DNA from: CAZPHU01 sp964586285
GTDB taxonomy: Bacteria > Fibrobacterota > Chitinivibrionia > Chitinivibrionales > CAYFVL01
Length of the DNA stretch: 11,196 nt
Assembly (NCBI GenBank): GCA_964586285.1
Contig: CAZPHU010000117.1
Location: forward strand, 1-11,196
Direction: 5' to 3'
The notes beneath the pieces were generated by a model, which saw only the letters and a program-made list of their open reading frames with translations, searched no databases and was not told the origin of the DNA. Each line of letters begins with the position of its first letter. Position 1 is the stretch's first letter. The translations under genes were made by a program, and so were the position numbers. Below are positions 1 through 7,985 of the stretch, piece by piece.

Positions 1-150
1 GGCCGAAATGGCGGGCTTATTTGTAGAAAGTTTACCAGGTTCGGCAAAGCCGGAAGATCGTGCTTTTGGCGGACAAAGGATCTGATTAAAATGGGATCCA
101 AATACGCGGACACACTTAGCGAAATCAAACCGTGGCCCATAAAGCCTTAA
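1..150 (+). CDS. Possible 3' end of an unrecognised gene, perhaps frameshifted
   Basis: The first 150 bases are open in frame +1 up to a TAA at 148-150, giving 49 residues that end in SEIKPWPIKP. Frame +2 is also open from the window edge to a TGA at 83-85 and its residues (ending in AFGGQRI) look at least as protein-like. The two could be pieces of one gene tail joined by a frameshift near positions 70-85, but this is a guess. I recognise no family. The minus strand is also open here (ATG at 138-140, reading off the left edge), so even the strand is uncertain. If it is a + strand gene, it converges with the kinase operon that ends at 325. Confidence 0.2.
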   Translation, partial: GRNGGLICRKFTRFGKAGRSCFWRTKDLIKMGSKYADTLSEIKPWPIKP

Positions 151-324
151 AGTTTGCCGAAGAAAACAAGCTGTGTCGAGGGTATAAACGGCAGGTCGAC
201 AGAAAAAAAAAGTAAGCAGCTGTTTTTATGAGCATACCACAAGTCTCTATCTCCCAACTCACCTGCAAGGAACACAGAAGAGAGTCTACACGGTCGAAAT
301 GATCGCTTTATACAACATTCGTTC
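151..324. other. Short spacer with weak inverted repeats
   Basis: No convincing gene is seen here. The stretch holds a nine-A run at 203-211 and two overlapping inverted repeats. The outer one pairs 163-173 with 217-226 (one bulged A). The inner six-base stem pairs 174-179 with 196-201. A T run follows the outer repeat on the + strand (223-227), and a short T-rich stretch follows the inner stem on the minus strand. Either could contribute to transcription termination at the end of the four-gene operon, but stems are short or loops long, so no terminator is called with confidence. Confidence 0.3.
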
Positions 325-2607
325 TCAGCTGAATGTGCGTGCAAGATCATTGTCTATAACATACATGCATACCTCTTTAGCTCCCTGCTCGGTGTATTTG
401 AATTTACGCTGCAAATTCTTAAGCAGATATCTGACATCGTCCCGGATTCGTTTATCGTAGGCCTTGAACTCTTTTGTGCCGTAATCCTTAACCGCGCGTC
501 GGAAATTTTCGTTACCAAGAAACGGCTCCAGTACCTTCTCTTTTATGTTATTGATGTAGCGATTGCGAAGGTCCTTATAAATTGATGTCTGAGTTATAGG
601 TATGTCACCTACCATCATTTCCTGTGTGAGCGTTTTTGATGTGTATTCTCGCTGAGTTTGCCTGCGAAAAGCTTCCATTTTCTGTGCATCGGCTTCATTT
701 CCAAGCAATCGTCTTTCGATGGTTTTGAACAGCTCCTCACTGATCTTTATCTTTTCATTTGTATAACTACAGAAAGCTTCCGTCGGCGGCTCGAAATTAA
801 TCGCAAATAGATAGTTTTGTATATCCCGGGAGATCTGTTTCTCATTGTAATAGTACAACGATTCCTTCACTTCCTGCAATACCGTATAATTATACATACG
901 CACCAGCGAATCGATAAATCCCCTAGGTATCATCTTCGCAAGCTCTTTTTCTTTCCTGGTAAAGAAATCGCAAAGCATCGACATGTTGATCAGTTTGTCC
1001 TGCTTCCCATATGTGCTGACAAAGGTGCTGAATATCTTAATCGAATCACGTCCCGAAATACCGCTTGCGCCTTCGTTTTCAGACTCACCGATTATTCGAC
1101 GCCGGCGCCCCGCGGTCAGTCCTCTGCGGTCCTCTTCCGACAGCCACTGAGGAATAACACCTGTATATATTTCCATTTTCAACAACTGAAGATTATCATC
1201 ACAGTAAAGCCTGTACTTTTCGGGCTCTTCTATCCATTCCAGAAGAGCTTCCGAGCGTGCGTTTAGCCTTGATGATACTATCACACGTGCAAAATTGTCC
1301 AGGACCCTGGGCAGAAAAACAGTGTCGATAACGTTGCCGAATGTATTATGATATATCTTTACCTCGGTATTTACGTCAAGCACATAAGGCACACGGATAT
1401 ATTCAATTCTGTCTGAAAATGATTTGATATTACTTACATTTCGCTGATCTTCCGGATTCATTACTGCAAGAAGTAAAGAGTTGACATTTTCCTCTATGTC
1501 CTCGACCTTATGCACTCCTTCACTGATAATATTGTGCAACTGGATTATTCTCTCAACATTATGGGATTTTACATCCATAAGGGCGTATACGCCGTTGTTG
1601 GTCTTTGCATATCTTGAGTACAGATGCTGTACTTCAGACGGCTCTTTCAGAAGAGCGTTCAGTCGCCCCTGAATGGCCGGACTGCGCAGAACCGTCTGCT
1701 TTGGTGCCGCGTCCCCGGGATTAAATACGGTAATCCCCTCCCCCTGTCTCCGATTAAATCGATAAGGTCTGGCGTATATCATCCCGTGGACCTGGCGGGG
1801 ATCTTTCAGCAAATTGAGCAAAGCACGATACAGACTGCTGCAAAATGTACAAGGTTTATCCTTGAAAACCCAATGGTATTCCTTCTCGACCTGCAGCCTT
1901 TCTCGAAATGGGGAATTACCGAAAAGGTCGTCGAAAAAAGACTCTCGATAGCTCTTTGGTATGATCAAAACCGGGTGGTCGTGACTTGGACAAGGTATCT
2001 CGATGAGGTCACTTTGTCCACCGGCCACGATCGATTCCGCCGGTTCGGAATCGCTGTCACGGGTGCTTTCGAGTAAAGCCGCGAGCTGCTCCAGCAGAGG
2101 TGAACTTTTTTGTCCGGACGACAAACCAAACAGTGACGGATCGATACGCCATATGATTTCATAGCGCATACCTTGGATGGTATTGGCGTATGATTCGAAC
2201 TTTTTGAGCAGTATATTCAGGAAAGTACTTTTACCGCCGCCGGGGGGACCGTTAAATATGTAGATCTTATTCTGCTGAGAACCGCTTTTGATTGTTTCGG
2301 CAATATGCACCAGACGGTTTGCAAACAGACGATCCGCAAAAAAAGGCCTGTCGCTGCCTTGCTCAAACAGTCGGCTGCAATCATAATCCACAAAATGGAT
2401 GCTTTCCGGATCGTTAGCGTACTCATCGGTACCGTCTCCCATATAGTAGTGAAGCATGTCGTTGAAAATTTGAAATACGTTTCGCAGAACACGTTCAGGA
2501 CTCTGAGCCAACTCCCGCAAAAATTCGTCAAAGGGGATCGGGGGTTTTCTGCTTCTGTCGGTCATCCGTCGATTTAAATTAGCAAGTGCGTTTTCGACAT
2601 TTTTCAT
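325..2607 (-). CDS. Second PrkA/YeaG-family serine protein kinase (divergent paralogue)
   Basis: A 760-residue cytoplasmic protein of the PrkA family, somewhat longer than E. coli YeaG (about 644). The ATG at 2605-2607 is preferred because an AAAGAAG ribosome site sits 7 bases upstream; an in-frame TTG two codons earlier is less likely. The order is a helical N-terminus, an AAA+ module with Walker A GPPGGGKST (residues 120-128), a sensor-like segment SLLLAVMNPED (377-387) and FSDRIEYIRVPY (397-408), then the PrkA C-terminal domain ending in YTEQGAKEVCMYVIDNDLA. The Walker B region is atypical, reading GVYALMDVK (339-347) with Asp345 not followed by Glu. C206-x2-H209 and C253-x2-C256 could bind a metal. 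By family knowledge this is a protein kinase or ATPase acting with YeaH and SpoVR in stress adaptation. It starts 22 bases after the SpoVR gene and is last in the operon. It is clearly unlike the first-gene kinase, so it is an old paralogue and not a recent duplicate. The family is well supported; its substrate is unknown. Confidence 0.88.
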   Translation of the reverse strand: MKNVENALANLNRRMTDRSRKPPIPFDEFLRELAQSPERVLRNVFQIFNDMLHYYMGDGTDEYANDPESIHFVDYDCSRLFEQGSDRPFFADRLFANRLVHIAETIKSGSQQNKIYIFNGPPGGGKSTFLNILLKKFESYANTIQGMRYEIIWRIDPSLFGLSSGQKSSPLLEQLAALLESTRDSDSEPAESIVAGGQSDLIEIPCPSHDHPVLIIPKSYRESFFDDLFGNSPFRERLQVEKEYHWVFKDKPCTFCSSLYRALLNLLKDPRQVHGMIYARPYRFNRRQGEGITVFNPGDAAPKQTVLRSPAIQGRLNALLKEPSEVQHLYSRYAKTNNGVYALMDVKSHNVERIIQLHNIISEGVHKVEDIEENVNSLLLAVMNPEDQRNVSNIKSFSDRIEYIRVPYVLDVNTEVKIYHNTFGNVIDTVFLPRVLDNFARVIVSSRLNARSEALLEWIEEPEKYRLYCDDNLQLLKMEIYTGVIPQWLSEEDRRGLTAGRRRRIIGESENEGASGISGRDSIKIFSTFVSTYGKQDKLINMSMLCDFFTRKEKELAKMIPRGFIDSLVRMYNYTVLQEVKESLYYYNEKQISRDIQNYLFAINFEPPTEAFCSYTNEKIKISEELFKTIERRLLGNEADAQKMEAFRRQTQREYTSKTLTQEMMVGDIPITQTSIYKDLRNRYINNIKEKVLEPFLGNENFRRAVKDYGTKEFKAYDKRIRDDVRYLLKNLQRKFKYTEQGAKEVCMYVIDNDLARTFS

Positions 2608-2629
2608 AAGCAAACTTCTTTATCGGTGG

Positions 2630-4273
2630 TCAGATTGACTGCCTGGTTAATTTTTTATCCCGCATAGTGTAAAGTATACGGCGCCAGGTTATTTCAGAGG
2701 CATCACTCCCACTCTCGGAGGGCGGTGGGCTGCCTGAAATTGCGCGTCCCCTGTTAGTGGCCGCCACTTCGCTGGTTTCAAGCTGTACTGGTCCTCCCCA
2801 GAGATACTCGATACCAAGCATCGTATTGGCCAAATACTCCTTCACCAGAGGCTTTCCTTCGAAATGATGAACCAAATACAATTTTCCGTTATTATTTCTG
2901 TTTGGATCCACGGTTATATACGGTGGGTGATACAGGCTTTCTTTTACCATTTCCCTGAAGTCTTTCGCCTTGCGACTTTTTACATAATACTCCCAAACCA
3001 TCCGGTCACGATTGAGCCTTCTTCCGGCAACAAAGATATTGTACTTGTCAACAAAATCCTGATCCAGAAAAGTGTCAATAAACAGACTGTCGGAAAGCTT
3101 GCGGCGAACTTCGAATATCAGATCGCGCCCTGCATTCTCACCGGTATCGAATTGCTTACGAGTGTTCTGGTTTTGCAGTTGCCTGAATTTCATGGAATAG
3201 CGACCCTTATTACCCAGATCTTCTATATAATAAAACATCCTTAGCCCCAGAGCGTAAGGATTCAATCCCACACGAGGTAAAGACGCTACACCGGCATGCG
3301 TCCTGGCGAAATCTACTTCATACCCCTTAATCCGGTCATCGGCCAGAAACAATTTCTCGTGCCAGTAGCTCGCCCAGCCCTCATTCATTATCTTTGTTCT
3401 TATTTGAGGCTGAAAATAAAGAGAAGTCTTACGAACTACCTCGATCACCGATTTCATCCAACGGTTTTCGTCTTTGTTCAAAAATTCCGAATGATCGAGA
3501 ATGTACTGAAGCAAGTCACGATTATAATTCCCACCGGAGCTTCCCAAATGTTTTTTGTAAAGAGATTCAAACTCGGGGTGACGTGATACGATTTCGGCAA
3601 AAAAGGTCTTCTCCCCGCTTCTTTTATATGTAACCTGATAATTGTTGTATCGATCAAGTTCTTTTACATATTCGGCGGTAGACACTTTCCTTATACTCTG
3701 GAGGAAAACATCGAAATAAAAATCGAGCATCGTTACACGACTGTTTTCCGAGCGGTTACCACGCGACAGTTCACTGAAATAGCCTGCCATATTATCGATT
3801 CCGCGGGCAAACTCGATGATATAATCCACCCAGCGCCCCTTTTCCGAGCGCAGCTTGGCAATGAGCCGCTTGTCGGAAAGCGCATGTCCGGTAAAATCAT
3901 AATCCCATGTATTACTGAAATAGCTGTTATTATGAAAGAAATCGATATGAGCAAGCACATGATAAAAAATCATCACGTTCATCCAGTCCGGATTATTATC
4001 ATTGTAAAAAGATATGGCCGGTCGGGTGTTGATTACTGTCTCGTAAGGATTGCTCGGATAAAGCTCATAGCGTCCCTTTTCCTTAAGCACCTCTACATCG
4101 TGAACCCAGTAATCGTACATGGTAGGTATCATGAGCTTTGGGGACAGTTCAATAAGGTCCCTGTTGGTCACGATATATTCCAGCGTTTCTTTTCCGAAGC
4201 GCAAACCGGCATCATGAGCCCGTTGTTTGCACCCTTCCATAATGGACTTTGTTTTCTGATCTATTAGTTCCAT
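2630..4273 (-). CDS. SpoVR/YcgB family protein
   Basis: A 547-residue protein (E. coli YcgB is about 510) of the SpoVR family, known from Bacillus spore cortex formation and from non-sporing bacteria beside yeaG and yeaH. The biochemical activity is not established. Family marks are the conserved block HVLAHIDFFHNN (residues 105-116, His105/109/114), the block IMNEGWASYWHEKL (295-308, with Glu298 and His305), and GLNPYALGLRMFYYIEDLG (336-354). The His/Glu set looks as though it could hold a metal (inference). The C-terminus (about 495-530) is a Ser/Pro/Glu-rich, probably disordered tail. The ATG at 4271-4273 is chosen because AGGTGA lies 4 bases upstream; a TTG at 4304-4306 would add 11 residues and overlap the yeaH-like gene. 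It lies 25 bases after that gene and 22 before the second kinase, so all are probably on one transcript. Confidence 0.93.
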   Translation of the reverse strand: MELIDQKTKSIMEGCKQRAHDAGLRFGKETLEYIVTNRDLIELSPKLMIPTMYDYWVHDVEVLKEKGRYELYPSNPYETVINTRPAISFYNDNNPDWMNVMIFYHVLAHIDFFHNNSYFSNTWDYDFTGHALSDKRLIAKLRSEKGRWVDYIIEFARGIDNMAGYFSELSRGNRSENSRVTMLDFYFDVFLQSIRKVSTAEYVKELDRYNNYQVTYKRSGEKTFFAEIVSRHPEFESLYKKHLGSSGGNYNRDLLQYILDHSEFLNKDENRWMKSVIEVVRKTSLYFQPQIRTKIMNEGWASYWHEKLFLADDRIKGYEVDFARTHAGVASLPRVGLNPYALGLRMFYYIEDLGNKGRYSMKFRQLQNQNTRKQFDTGENAGRDLIFEVRRKLSDSLFIDTFLDQDFVDKYNIFVAGRRLNRDRMVWEYYVKSRKAKDFREMVKESLYHPPYITVDPNRNNNGKLYLVHHFEGKPLVKEYLANTMLGIEYLWGGPVQLETSEVAATNRGRAISGSPPPSESGSDASEITWRRILYTMRDKKLTRQSI

Positions 4274-4298
4274 GTTGTCACCTAAGCTGAGTGTGACC

Positions 4299-5693
4299 TC
4301 AAGCAATAACTTCTTCCGAAATTAATTTACGGATGCCCTCGATAAGCCTCTTCTCATCCGCATTTTCATCGACTACATCCATACGCAGCAGCTGGGGATG
4401 CCTTTGGAGCAAACCCGATTTTTCCAGATACCTCTGCACTTCCGATTTCTGACCTCCACCGTATGAATGTTCCACGATTGTAACCCCGACTCGATTCACC
4501 ACATTGAGCAATTTGTTAAGCTCGGGAATCGATTTTTCACCGCGGCTGTCCCAGTCGTCACCATCTGTTCCGTGAAAAACGTAGATATTGTAATCTTGAG
4601 CAAGGTTTTCCTTCTCGATGATTTCATTGACCATCGCATAGGCGGAAGAGACCTGCGTTCCTCCGGCTACTTTTGAGTTGTAGTATGTGTAGAAGTCGGG
4701 GACTTCCCTTGCCTCGGTGTCATGAAGAATGAACCTGGTCTGAATACGCTTGGCATACTGATATAAAAGCCAGCTGTAAACCATTACATGCTGAGATACG
4801 ACCAGTTCGGTACACTTGCCGGCCATCGAGCCGGAATAGTCCCGCACAAAGAATACTACAGCCTGAGATTCATAATCCTTTTCGCGCGACAAAACACGGT
4901 AGATTCTATCTCTCGGACTGATAAGCATATTGGTCGTATCGATATTATTTACATCCGGTATTCTGCCGAGGTTAAAATTGGTCTCAAGAACCTTGCGCAG
5001 TGTAGCCTTTTTGTCCAGCACCTGACCAAACCCGCGGTTCTTGTCTGTTATGTCGTATGTGTATTTGGTTAATGACCGTTTGTTTCCCCGATCCTTCAAA
5101 TTCGGCAATTGGAATTTTTCGGTAAGGATTCTTCCCAGGTCGTACGCACTTGATTCCATTTCATGGGGAGAGTCTCCGCCCTCTCCGGCTCCTGTCCCGT
5201 CGCCCTGCTGAGGACGAACCGGCTGCTCACCGATGACTTCCCCTTCCGACCCCTCACCCGCACCGCCTGCCTGCCCTTCTTCGGACGGATCGCGAACAGA
5301 GTCGTGGATAAACTTCTCCTCCACGGTGGTCGGAACAATAACAATCGCGTTTTTTTCTTCCTTGCCTGGTTTTATCAGTCTCCCGATGCGAATCTTCCTT
5401 GGAAATCCGTCCTTCTCCCGTTGACGATCTCGCTCCAGAAGCTCATCCAGAGTACTCATCACAAGATGTGCTCCCCTAGACGCACTGTTAAGCTGTAAAG
5501 AAATCATATCCGCATAGTCGTACACCGACGGTTCGCGGATATACCATTCTTGGCTATCGGCATCAGATTCGGATATCGTATGGTCCAGAGGTCCTTCAAC
5601 CTCATCTTGTATGCGCTTCTCGCGCTCGACACTCAAGCCGTCTTTCTTCAGCTCTTCAAACATTCTTTGAAGATTGATACGCTTCTCATCCAT
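4299..5693 (-). CDS. yeaH: YeaH-like DUF444 protein with VWA domain
   Basis: A 464-residue DUF444 family protein (E. coli YeaH is about 427). The C-terminal half is a VWA-type fold with a complete-looking metal-ion-dependent adhesion site: DYSGS at residues 285-289, Thr346 in GGTQVSSAY, and Asp377 in FHGTDGDDW. Such sites bind Mg2+ and a partner acidic residue, so this is probably the adaptor that docks on one of the PrkA-type ATPases, as VWA proteins do with MoxR ATPases (inference). Residues about 134-178 form a low-complexity Gly/Glu/Asp/Gln-rich linker, likely disordered, between the helical N-terminus and the VWA part. There is no signal peptide, so it should be cytoplasmic. The gene begins 5 bases after the stop of the upstream kinase, with no strong ribosome site, which suggests translational coupling. 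In enterobacteria the yeaG-yeaH pair responds to nitrogen starvation and stationary phase. Confidence 0.94.
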   Translation of the reverse strand: MDEKRINLQRMFEELKKDGLSVEREKRIQDEVEGPLDHTISESDADSQEWYIREPSVYDYADMISLQLNSASRGAHLVMSTLDELLERDRQREKDGFPRKIRIGRLIKPGKEEKNAIVIVPTTVEEKFIHDSVRDPSEEGQAGGAGEGSEGEVIGEQPVRPQQGDGTGAGEGGDSPHEMESSAYDLGRILTEKFQLPNLKDRGNKRSLTKYTYDITDKNRGFGQVLDKKATLRKVLETNFNLGRIPDVNNIDTTNMLISPRDRIYRVLSREKDYESQAVVFFVRDYSGSMAGKCTELVVSQHVMVYSWLLYQYAKRIQTRFILHDTEAREVPDFYTYYNSKVAGGTQVSSAYAMVNEIIEKENLAQDYNIYVFHGTDGDDWDSRGEKSIPELNKLLNVVNRVGVTIVEHSYGGGQKSEVQRYLEKSGLLQRHPQLLRMDVVDENADEKRLIEGIRKLISEEVIA

Positions 5694-5698
5694 ATTTA

Positions 5699-7759
5699 TC
5701 AGCTTTCATCGTCTTGTGTGCAAAAATACTCAATCGTCTTCTGAGCACAGGTCTTGCAGTAATTAAGTCGATTGAGCATGGTGTCAATCATGCGGTCGTA
5801 AAGCTTCTGGTTTTCTTCGTTTGTTCTGTTTGCCAACGCTCCGACAAGGCTGCCCGCTCCCGCGATATCAGACTTCAGACGCACATCCGTTACCGCTTTC
5901 ACAAGCTCCAGATTGTCCATGAAGTCGTAATCGGGATCGAGGGAAATCTTCTGGCCGTAAATCTTACGAATCGATGTCCTGAATGTCTCTCGCTGCTCTC
6001 GTGTCTTGAGTCCCAAACGCTCTTCCACACTGTTGATGAATCGCTCATCGATACGAAGAGCCTTCAGTTCACCGGTTTGCGGATCTTTATATTTCCACAT
6101 CTTATCCGGCCCCAGATTCTCCGCATCGATTCCGATTATCATGTTTACATAGTTGAGTACATCCTTACGAATCGCATGCGGCTCATCCATATACGCATTG
6201 AACATCTCGGTCATGATACGCTCACGATACAGACTCTTGGCAATTTTTATATCTTCAAGGTATTTTTTGCGATCGTTGGGATCGCTGACATAATCAAGGA
6301 CTACCCTTTCCAGAGACTTGAAAATGTCGTAAGCAAACATACAACGCCCTTCGTTTGTTTCAGAACTTTCGATCAGAAGCTGTATCGCACGTCCGAGGTT
6401 TCTCTGCCCCATGCCTTTCTGACCGAACCGGTTTACAATCACCGGATCCTGATTCAGCGTGTCTATCACCTCCGCAAGCGTTTTGATGCTTTTTTCACCG
6501 GCGACCTCACCCGCCGCAAGTTTCATGGTTTCAACGGGAGTAAGCTTCTCCGAGCGGGCCAGACGAGTAAGGGTTACCGCAACGGACGCTGCGTAATTTA
6601 GGTTTGGATCCTGGTGTAAACGCTCACGGTTAAGAGTAGTTCTCGATTCATTTCCCAAAGCATACTGAGTTAGATTCTTCTGCAGCCTATAATTCGTATT
6701 GTGAGAAACATAACAGATACGGCACCTATCGATTATCGGCGCCTCTTCCTTTTCGGAAAGGAATCGATTGAATTCGGAATTGTTACTGGTAGCCACAATC
6801 AGCGTATCGATGGGCCACCTGTAACCGTCGATCTCAATCGTACGGTTCTGAATAACGCCAAGATATACTTGAACCAGATCCTTTTTATTCTTATAGATTT
6901 CGTCGCTGAAATGAACACCGCCGCCGGCGACCCGCGCCAAGGCTCCACGCCTGAGATCGAAGCGATAGGGGTTATTGGTGTCGGTAATATGCAACAGCCT
7001 CTGAATCGATTCCTCTCCAAGAAGGTCCACCGCCGAAGAGGTCATCTTATCTTTAGCCGGATATTTCCCGGTCACCGTTCCCAGGCTCTCCGACAACGGA
7101 ATAGGTATGATTTCGATAAACGACAGCATCTCATCAAGATTTCCGTCGGCGTAGTTTCTGATTTCATTCCAGATATATTCGCTGCAAGCTCCCAGCGGAC
7201 GATAATTATGAAAGATCTGATCAAGTTTTTTATCGTCGAAACCAAAATCCCTGCCTAAGACTTCCCTGCTTTGATTCGTGGTTTCCATCAGGTTCATGGC
7301 CAAAATGGCAGGATCTTCATAGGTCTGGCTTTCGATAATGTTTATTCTGCCGTAATTACCCAATTTGTTGAGGTTTACAAACCTGAAGGTATATTTGCGG
7401 TTACGCGGTTCGGTTAAAAAGTCCCTGTACTTGGAGCACAGATACTCGACAAAAAATGTTTTTCCGTTACCAGGCTCTCCGACAAGCACGTAGGCCATCT
7501 CCGATGACGATCCTCCTTCGGCCGCATCCTTTACGTACGAAACGAAACTGTTTATTTCATCGTACATACCTATCACATGCTTACCTCCCGACCGAAAGAT
7601 CCCGAAATCAAAAGTAGTCTTTCCATTCACAACCACCTTTTCGATCGGTCCTTCCAAAATCATACGTGCAACGCTCTGAAAAGCATTCTCAAACACGCGT
7701 TCACCCATTTTCAGGGCATTAAGGTGATTTTTGAGGCTGTTGTCATGTTTTGCAGCCAT
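5699..7759 (-). CDS. prkA: PrkA/YeaG-family AAA+ serine protein kinase (first gene of operon)
   Basis: A 686-residue cytoplasmic protein. The AAA+ module has Walker A GEPGNGKT (residues 94-101), a classical Walker B ending in FSDE (284-287), a sensor 1 stretch LIVATSNNSEF (320-330), and an IIDRCRI segment (342-348) with a possible arginine finger. The C-terminal PrkA domain carries the family pattern KDPQTGELKALRIDERFINS (558-577) and ends with CKTCAQKTIEYFC (668-680), a CxxC plus a third Cys that might bind a metal. PrkA proteins are reported as Ser/Thr kinases; in E. coli YeaG acts with YeaH under nitrogen stress. The ATG at 7757-7759 is well placed: GGGAGG lies 6 bases upstream. It heads the four-gene operon, and a good -10/-35 pair lies about 80-105 bases upstream. 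It shares little sequence with the second kinase outside the family motifs, so the two probably have separate jobs or form a mixed complex. Confidence 0.93.
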   Translation of the reverse strand: MAAKHDNSLKNHLNALKMGERVFENAFQSVARMILEGPIEKVVVNGKTTFDFGIFRSGGKHVIGMYDEINSFVSYVKDAAEGGSSSEMAYVLVGEPGNGKTFFVEYLCSKYRDFLTEPRNRKYTFRFVNLNKLGNYGRINIIESQTYEDPAILAMNLMETTNQSREVLGRDFGFDDKKLDQIFHNYRPLGACSEYIWNEIRNYADGNLDEMLSFIEIIPIPLSESLGTVTGKYPAKDKMTSSAVDLLGEESIQRLLHITDTNNPYRFDLRRGALARVAGGGVHFSDEIYKNKKDLVQVYLGVIQNRTIEIDGYRWPIDTLIVATSNNSEFNRFLSEKEEAPIIDRCRICYVSHNTNYRLQKNLTQYALGNESRTTLNRERLHQDPNLNYAASVAVTLTRLARSEKLTPVETMKLAAGEVAGEKSIKTLAEVIDTLNQDPVIVNRFGQKGMGQRNLGRAIQLLIESSETNEGRCMFAYDIFKSLERVVLDYVSDPNDRKKYLEDIKIAKSLYRERIMTEMFNAYMDEPHAIRKDVLNYVNMIIGIDAENLGPDKMWKYKDPQTGELKALRIDERFINSVEERLGLKTREQRETFRTSIRKIYGQKISLDPDYDFMDNLELVKAVTDVRLKSDIAGAGSLVGALANRTNEENQKLYDRMIDTMLNRLNYCKTCAQKTIEYFCTQDDES

Positions 7760-7765
7760 GTGCGT

Positions 7766-7771
7766 CCTCCC
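7766..7771 (-). promoter_or_regulatory. Ribosome binding site of the first kinase gene
   Basis: The minus strand reads GGGAGG, 6 bases before the ATG at 7759. This is the strongest Shine-Dalgarno match in the operon and fixes the start of the first gene. It fits efficient independent initiation, while yeaH lacks such a motif and may be coupled. Confidence 0.75.
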
Positions 7772-7836
7772 GGTCTCCGACTCTGATTTAACAGTCGCTT
7801 GGAAATTGAAGTGTTCTATTTATCGTTATTATGATT

Positions 7837-7865
7837 ATTATATTCAGGAAAACTAAAAGTGTTTA
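7837..7865 (-). promoter_or_regulatory. Candidate housekeeping-sigma promoter of the kinase operon
   Basis: The minus strand has a perfect -10 TATAAT (7842-7837) with TAAACA (7865-7860) exactly 17 bases upstream, matching 4 of 6 consensus -35 bases. The -10 lies 77 bases from the ATG, leaving a leader of about 70 bases. I saw no sigma-54 type GG/GC pair close to it. The area is AT-rich, so chance matches are possible. The -35 overlaps one copy of a repeated GATAAAC (minus-strand) heptamer. Confidence 0.45.
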
Positions 7866-7884
7866 TCCCCGATTCGATCAATCT

Positions 7885-7944
7885 GTTTATCGTTTAACGG
7901 GTGTCCGTTTACTTTAACGGCAAGTATTCCGTGTGAACGTTAAA
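7885..7944. repeat. Cluster of TTTAACG-type motifs, possible operator
   Basis: TTTAACGG occurs at 7893-7900 and again at 7913-7920, exactly 20 bases apart, and its inverted form CGTTAAA occurs at 7938-7944. Between the first two lies CCGTTT (7905-7910), so that AACGG and CCGTT form 5-base inverted pairs on either side (7896-7900 with 7905-7909, and 7905-7909 with 7916-7920). Spacing by two helical turns suggests a multi-site DNA-binding regulator on one face of the DNA. It sits 20 to 80 bases upstream of the kinase promoter candidate. No known regulator can be named. Confidence 0.4.
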
Positions 7945-7985
7945 AGGAGTTAAATTCGAAATCTTTGTACCCAATTTCAGGATAA

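Noticed and set aside
163..227. Inverted repeat with a T run as a terminator of the left-edge gene
   Set aside because: The loop between the arms is over 40 bases and the stem has a bulge, which is not a typical intrinsic terminator.
147..350. A 67-codon minus-strand frame overlapping the 3' end of the second kinase
   Set aside because: It begins inside the kinase gene in another frame, has no ribosome site and shows no recognisable protein features.
2608..2613. TTG start that would lengthen the second kinase by 2 residues
   Set aside because: The ATG at 2605-2607 is better placed behind AAAGAAG.
4274..4306. TTG start that would lengthen the SpoVR protein by 11 residues
   Set aside because: The ATG at 4271-4273 has AGGTGA 4 bases upstream and avoids overlap with the yeaH-like gene.
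5714..6601. A 295-codon open frame on the + strand, antisense to the first kinase
   Set aside because: It lies inside a gene with clear AAA+ and PrkA motifs on the other strand, has no recognisable domain or ribosome site, and its composition is what the complement of that gene would give.
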